25,056 nt of DNA from an uncultured Campylobacter sp. GTDB lineage: Bacteria > Campylobacterota > Campylobacteria > Campylobacterales > Campylobacteraceae. Below the pieces are notes generated by a model. It saw only the letters and a list, made by a program, of their open reading frames with translations, searched no databases and was not told the origin of the DNA. This document shows, piece after piece, positions 22,336 to 25,056 of the stretch; the first letter of the stretch is position 1, and each line of letters opens with the position of its first letter. The DNA is taken from the NCBI RefSeq assembly GCF_938045595.1, contig NZ_CALIBB010000096.1, forward strand, positions 1 to 25,056. The letters are read 5' to 3'. The position numbers and the translations under genes were made by a program.

Positions 22336-23546
22336 ACAAAATCCTTTCTAATGATGTTTGCTATCTCTTCATTGATGTTGTTGCCCCAAAAAACTCCATC
22401 CAAGTTTAAGACCGATTTTTCATCCTTAAGCTCCAAAAGCCCCCAGTTCTCAAATTCTTTGAGCTTTTGCACCGCTTCGTCGTAAATGCTCGCACTCAGA
22501 GCCTCTTTTAGCTCGTTTAAGCTTACGATCGGGTATTGAAACAGATTGTTTAGCGCGCTATATTTTGCCTCGCGCTCATCGATTCGCGAGATCATCTTGT
22601 GTCCCGACACGCCGTAAATTCCGAAGCCCGCTACGTGTCCGCCCGCGCCGTTGCCGATAGGCAGGATATCCGTGCCCTTGTGGCTTAGCTTGATGTAGCC
22701 GTAGTTATCGCGACCTTTTCGAGCAAGTTTGGTAAGCTCCAAAACCTCGAAATTCCCGCTTTGCAGTAGCGCCTCTGCAAAGGCATGGTGCAGCTTTTTA
22801 TCAGTCGGCAGATCGTAGTAGGAGGTGTCGATCTTTTTGGATAGCTCCGAGCCTTCGAAAAACATCAACGAGTAAAAGCTAGCGCTATCTAGACCTAGCT
22901 CATCTACGTAGTGCGCGTCCTCTAGCGCTTCCTCCACGCTTTCGCCCGGGAAGTTGTAGATGATGTCGCAGCAGAGCATGCCGTCAAATTTTTCTCTAAG
23001 ATCCTTCAGTCGCTCGATTGCGCGAGCGGGCTTATGCACTCGGTTTAAAAGCGCGCGCCCCTGTCTGCTGAAGGTCTGCACGCCGATGCTAAAGCGGTTT
23101 ACGCCGAAGCTTTGTAGGGCGAGCGCTTTTTGCGTATCTAGATTATGCAGCGTGGTTTCTATGCTGATCTCGCAGTCGTCCGCGATCTTGAAATTTTTAT
23201 GCAGCGCGCCCAGAACCTTTTCAAAGTGCGTCTCGCTAAAGACGCTCGGCGTGCCGCCGCCGAAGTAAATGCTTTTAACGCTTTTGGTATCGAAATAGGG
23301 CATCTCGCCGTAGTCTTTGATCTGGCGGATCAAAAATTTAGCGTATTCGTCCAGCTCGTCGCCGAGTTTGGAGCGCATCATCGAACAAAACGAGCAGATG
23401 TTGTCGCAAAAGGGCACATGCAGATAGATTACGCAATCGCTGTCTTTCGCAGGCTGCTCCAGCGCGTCGAACAGCTCATTTTCGCTCGCGGAGACGCTCT
23501 CGAAAAGCTTGGAGCGATGGTGGGATTTAATGCGTTCTTTAAACAT
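22332..23546 (-). CDS. Radical SAM protein of the HemN/HutW/ChuW group, probable anaerobic haem degradation enzyme
   Basis: A 404-residue radical SAM protein. The cluster motif is YLHVPFCDNICSFCSMM (about 40-56), giving CxxxCxxC. It is followed by SIYFGGGTPSVFS, IETTLHNLD, GVNRFSIGVQTF and IIYNFPGES, all typical of the HemN superfamily. HemN itself has a further cysteine right after CxxC; here the position is not cysteine, which fits HutW/ChuW-like or HemW-like members better. The late segment IGNGAGGHVAGFG is also shared. It sits directly after a periplasmic iron/haem-binding protein gene (start immediately after that stop, GGAGG 10 bp upstream) and before a flavodoxin. ChuW-type enzymes use SAM to methylate and open haem without oxygen. 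A coproporphyrinogen oxidase or HemW role is the alternative. Confidence 0.8.
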   Translation of the reverse strand: MFKERIKSHHRSKLFESVSASENELFDALEQPAKDSDCVIYLHVPFCDNICSFCSMMRSKLGDELDEYAKFLIRQIKDYGEMPYFDTKSVKSIYFGGGTPSVFSETHFEKVLGALHKNFKIADDCEISIETTLHNLDTQKALALQSFGVNRFSIGVQTFSRQGRALLNRVHKPARAIERLKDLREKFDGMLCCDIIYNFPGESVEEALEDAHYVDELGLDSASFYSLMFFEGSELSKKIDTSYYDLPTDKKLHHAFAEALLQSGNFEVLELTKLARKGRDNYGYIKLSHKGTDILPIGNGAGGHVAGFGIYGVSGHKMISRIDEREAKYSALNNLFQYPIVSLNELKEALSASIYDEAVQKLKEFENWGLLELKDEKSVLNLDGVFWGNNINEEIANIIRKDFV

Positions 23547-24329
23547 CTATTTCGTTGCCTCCGCGTAAATTTCATCCACCGTCTCGCCGATCTGCGGGCT
23601 GCCCCGCAAGATGAGCGTCGGGGCCTTTAAAATTTTGCCCGATTTTACCGCTTTGGTGTTGCTAAGGATCGGATTTGCCTTTAAAAAATCCTCCGTCTCG
23701 CCGCCCACGACGACGATTATATCGGGGTTTTGCTCGAGGATGTATTCGGCAGATACCGAAGGCGTGCTGCCTTTTAGGCCGTCTGCGATATTTTTGGCGC
23801 CTAGGCGAGCGAAGATATCGCCTACTAGGGTTTTGTCGTTAAAGGCCATAGTGGCGTTTGAGCCGAAAAATAGCGCTACTTTTTTACCGCGAAGAGCGGG
23901 TTTGTCTGCAAAAATTCCATCCATCCGCGCGCAAATTTTATCCGCCTCGCTCTCTTTTTTTACGATTGCAGCGATCTTCTTTACGTTTTGGCAGATGTCT
24001 GCGGTGGAGTTCGCATCCATCGTAAGGCTCTTAAGACCGAGCTTTTGTAGGCTATCGCTCACGCCCGCGGAGTGAAAGCTCGTGATGACCAGATCGGGCT
24101 TAAGTTCGACGATCTTTTCCATATTCGGCTTTACGTAGGTGCCTACGCTAGGCAGTTTCGCGGTTTCTGCCTCCGGGCGGATCTTGCTCATCGAGGTAGT
24201 TGAGATCGCAGCGATCTGATCCTGCGCGCCTAAAGCGTAGATGATCTCGACTGCGGCGGGATCAAGTACGACTAGACCTTTGGCGAATACAAAGCTCGCC
24301 GAGAGCAAAGCTATAAGAATTTTTTTCAC
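23547..24329 (-). CDS. Periplasmic haem/iron/cobalamin-type ABC substrate-binding protein (HmuT/ChuD/BtuF-like)
   Basis: A 260-residue class III periplasmic binding protein. It has a Sec signal peptide (MKKILIALLSASFVFA) without a lipobox, then VVLDPAAVEIIYALGAQDQIAA, the VGTYVKPNMEKIVELKPDLVI segment, a long connecting helix, and NPDIIVVVG with a C-terminal ILRGSPQIGETVDEIY. The single connecting helix fold is used for haem, cobalamin and siderophore-iron. The start is GTG at 24329, overlapping the ATPase stop (GTGA), with AAGGAG 5 bp upstream; the neighbouring ATG at 24331 is out of frame. Between an ABC ATPase and a HutW-like radical SAM protein, haem is the most likely ligand, as in C. 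jejuni ChuD. The ligand is inferred. Confidence 0.85.
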   Translation of the reverse strand: MKKILIALLSASFVFAKGLVVLDPAAVEIIYALGAQDQIAAISTTSMSKIRPEAETAKLPSVGTYVKPNMEKIVELKPDLVITSFHSAGVSDSLQKLGLKSLTMDANSTADICQNVKKIAAIVKKESEADKICARMDGIFADKPALRGKKVALFFGSNATMAFNDKTLVGDIFARLGAKNIADGLKGSTPSVSAEYILEQNPDIIVVVGGETEDFLKANPILSNTKAVKSGKILKAPTLILRGSPQIGETVDEIYAEATK

Positions 24330-25056
24330 ATTTTCTCCTTTTGCGGTAAGATAAATTTGGTTCCCAAATTTTCGACTATCAGGGCGTCAAAGCCGTAAAT
24401 TTCTTTTATGATCTGCGGCGTAAAAAGCTCGCTCGCGCTACCGCGATACCTCACTGCGCCATCTTTTAGCATCAAAATTTCATCGCAAAACAGCGAGGCT
24501 AAATTTAGATCGTGCAGCACGATGACGCTCGTTAAATTTAAAGAGCGCGTCAGGTTTTCGCAGATGCTCATCGCCTCGATCGCGTAGTTCATATCTAGCG
24601 CGCCCGTGGGCTCATCGAGCAGTAAAATTTCAGGCTCGCTTACGAGCGCTCTGGCAAGCAGCACGCGCCCGAACTCCCCGCCGCTTAGCTCAAATGCGCT
24701 GCGATTTAAAAATTTTTTCACATCCAAAAGCTCTGCCATTTGCTCCACTTTAGCGTGATCGCTCGCATCGTAGCCGCTAAATGCGCTTTTTAGGCGGCAA
24801 AATCTGCCCGCAAGTAAAATTTCATTCACGTTCAGCGCGGCTGCGAGGGCTGTTTTTTGCGGCACGAAGCCGATGAGCGCGGCAAGCTCTTTGAGGCTAT
24901 ATTCGCTTGCTTTTTTGCCGTTTATTTCGATGATTCCGCTTGCGGGCTTTAAAATTTGCAATATGTTTTTTAGCAAGGTGCTTTTGCCGCAGCCGTTAGG
25001 ACCCAAAATCCCGTAAAATTTCCCCCGCTTTAAATTTAACTCGATGCCTCGCAAGA
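24326..25056 (-). CDS. ABC transporter ATPase, FecE/ChuC-like, N-terminus cut by window end
   Basis: The ATP-binding subunit of an importer of the iron-siderophore/haem/B12 family. Visible are Walker A GILGPNGCGKSTLLKN, the Q-loop FVPQKTA, the signature FELSGGEFGRVLLARAL, Walker B PEILLLDEPTGALD and the H-loop VIVLHDLNLA. The frame runs off the window edge; about 10-20 N-terminal residues (beta strand before Walker A) are missing. The TTG at 25054 is unlikely to be the start. Its end overlaps the binding-protein start. The permease and perhaps an outer-membrane receptor should lie just upstream, outside this window. The family is certain; the substrate is inferred from the downstream haem-type genes. 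Confidence 0.9.
   Translation of the reverse strand, partial: LRGIELNLKRGKFYGILGPNGCGKSTLLKNILQILKPASGIIEINGKKASEYSLKELAALIGFVPQKTALAAALNVNEILLAGRFCRLKSAFSGYDASDHAKVEQMAELLDVKKFLNRSAFELSGGEFGRVLLARALVSEPEILLLDEPTGALDMNYAIEAMSICENLTRSLNLTSVIVLHDLNLASLFCDEILMLKDGAVRYRGSASELFTPQIIKEIYGFDALIVENLGTKFILPQKEKM

Overview
The window reads as a chromosomal segment of a Campylobacter-type epsilonproteobacterium. Gene content, protein similarity and the order rplY-pth-lptG-lysA-(small gene)-pheA-hisC-dxs-perR-(gene)-ubiE-xseA-serC match what I recall of the Campylobacter jejuni Cj0311-Cj0326 block. The DNA is far more G+C rich than C. jejuni, and the flagellar genes that normally sit between hisC and dxs are missing. 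Together these suggest a non-flagellated, higher-GC species such as C. gracilis; this is inference, not identification.

Layout. 1-6092 (+): 3' part of lpxB, then greA, argC, an LpxH-like metallophosphoesterase, serB, tal and a PilT-type ATPase, mostly tightly packed or overlapping. 6093-6340 is intergenic with a hairpin and a promoter. 6341-14444 (+): rplY, pth, lptG, lysA, a small repeat-built ORF, pheA, hisC and dxs, with overlapping starts and stops from pth to lptG and from lysA to dxs. 14445-19370 (+): perR behind its own promoter and a dyad, a CYTH-CHAD protein, then ubiE, xseA and serC. 19371-21831 is gene-poor: one small secreted DUF333 protein, one broken minus-strand gene, a decayed cysteine-rich ORF, two candidate terminators and degenerate repeats. 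21832-25056 (-): a co-transcribed set of ABC ATPase (cut by the window end), periplasmic binding protein, HutW/ChuW-like radical SAM protein and flavodoxin, read here as haem/tetrapyrrole-iron acquisition with anaerobic ring opening.

Most of the first 19 kb is housekeeping: lipid A (lpxB, lptG, LpxH-like), amino acids (argC, serB, serC, lysA, pheA, hisC), isoprenoid and quinone synthesis (dxs, ubiE), translation (rplY, pth), transcription (greA), DNA repair (xseA) and peroxide response (perR).

The most unusual structure is sequence-level. The palindromic word AAATTT recurs at very high density in coding and non-coding DNA. LysA and LpxB each carry a low-complexity in-frame insertion absent from the usual family. 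The lysA-pheA spacer is an ORF made of degenerate 10-residue repeats whose AAATTT cores lie 30 bp apart. These resemble the products of short repeats expanding inside genes. The clean hisC-dxs junction marks loss of fliF-fliG-fliH.
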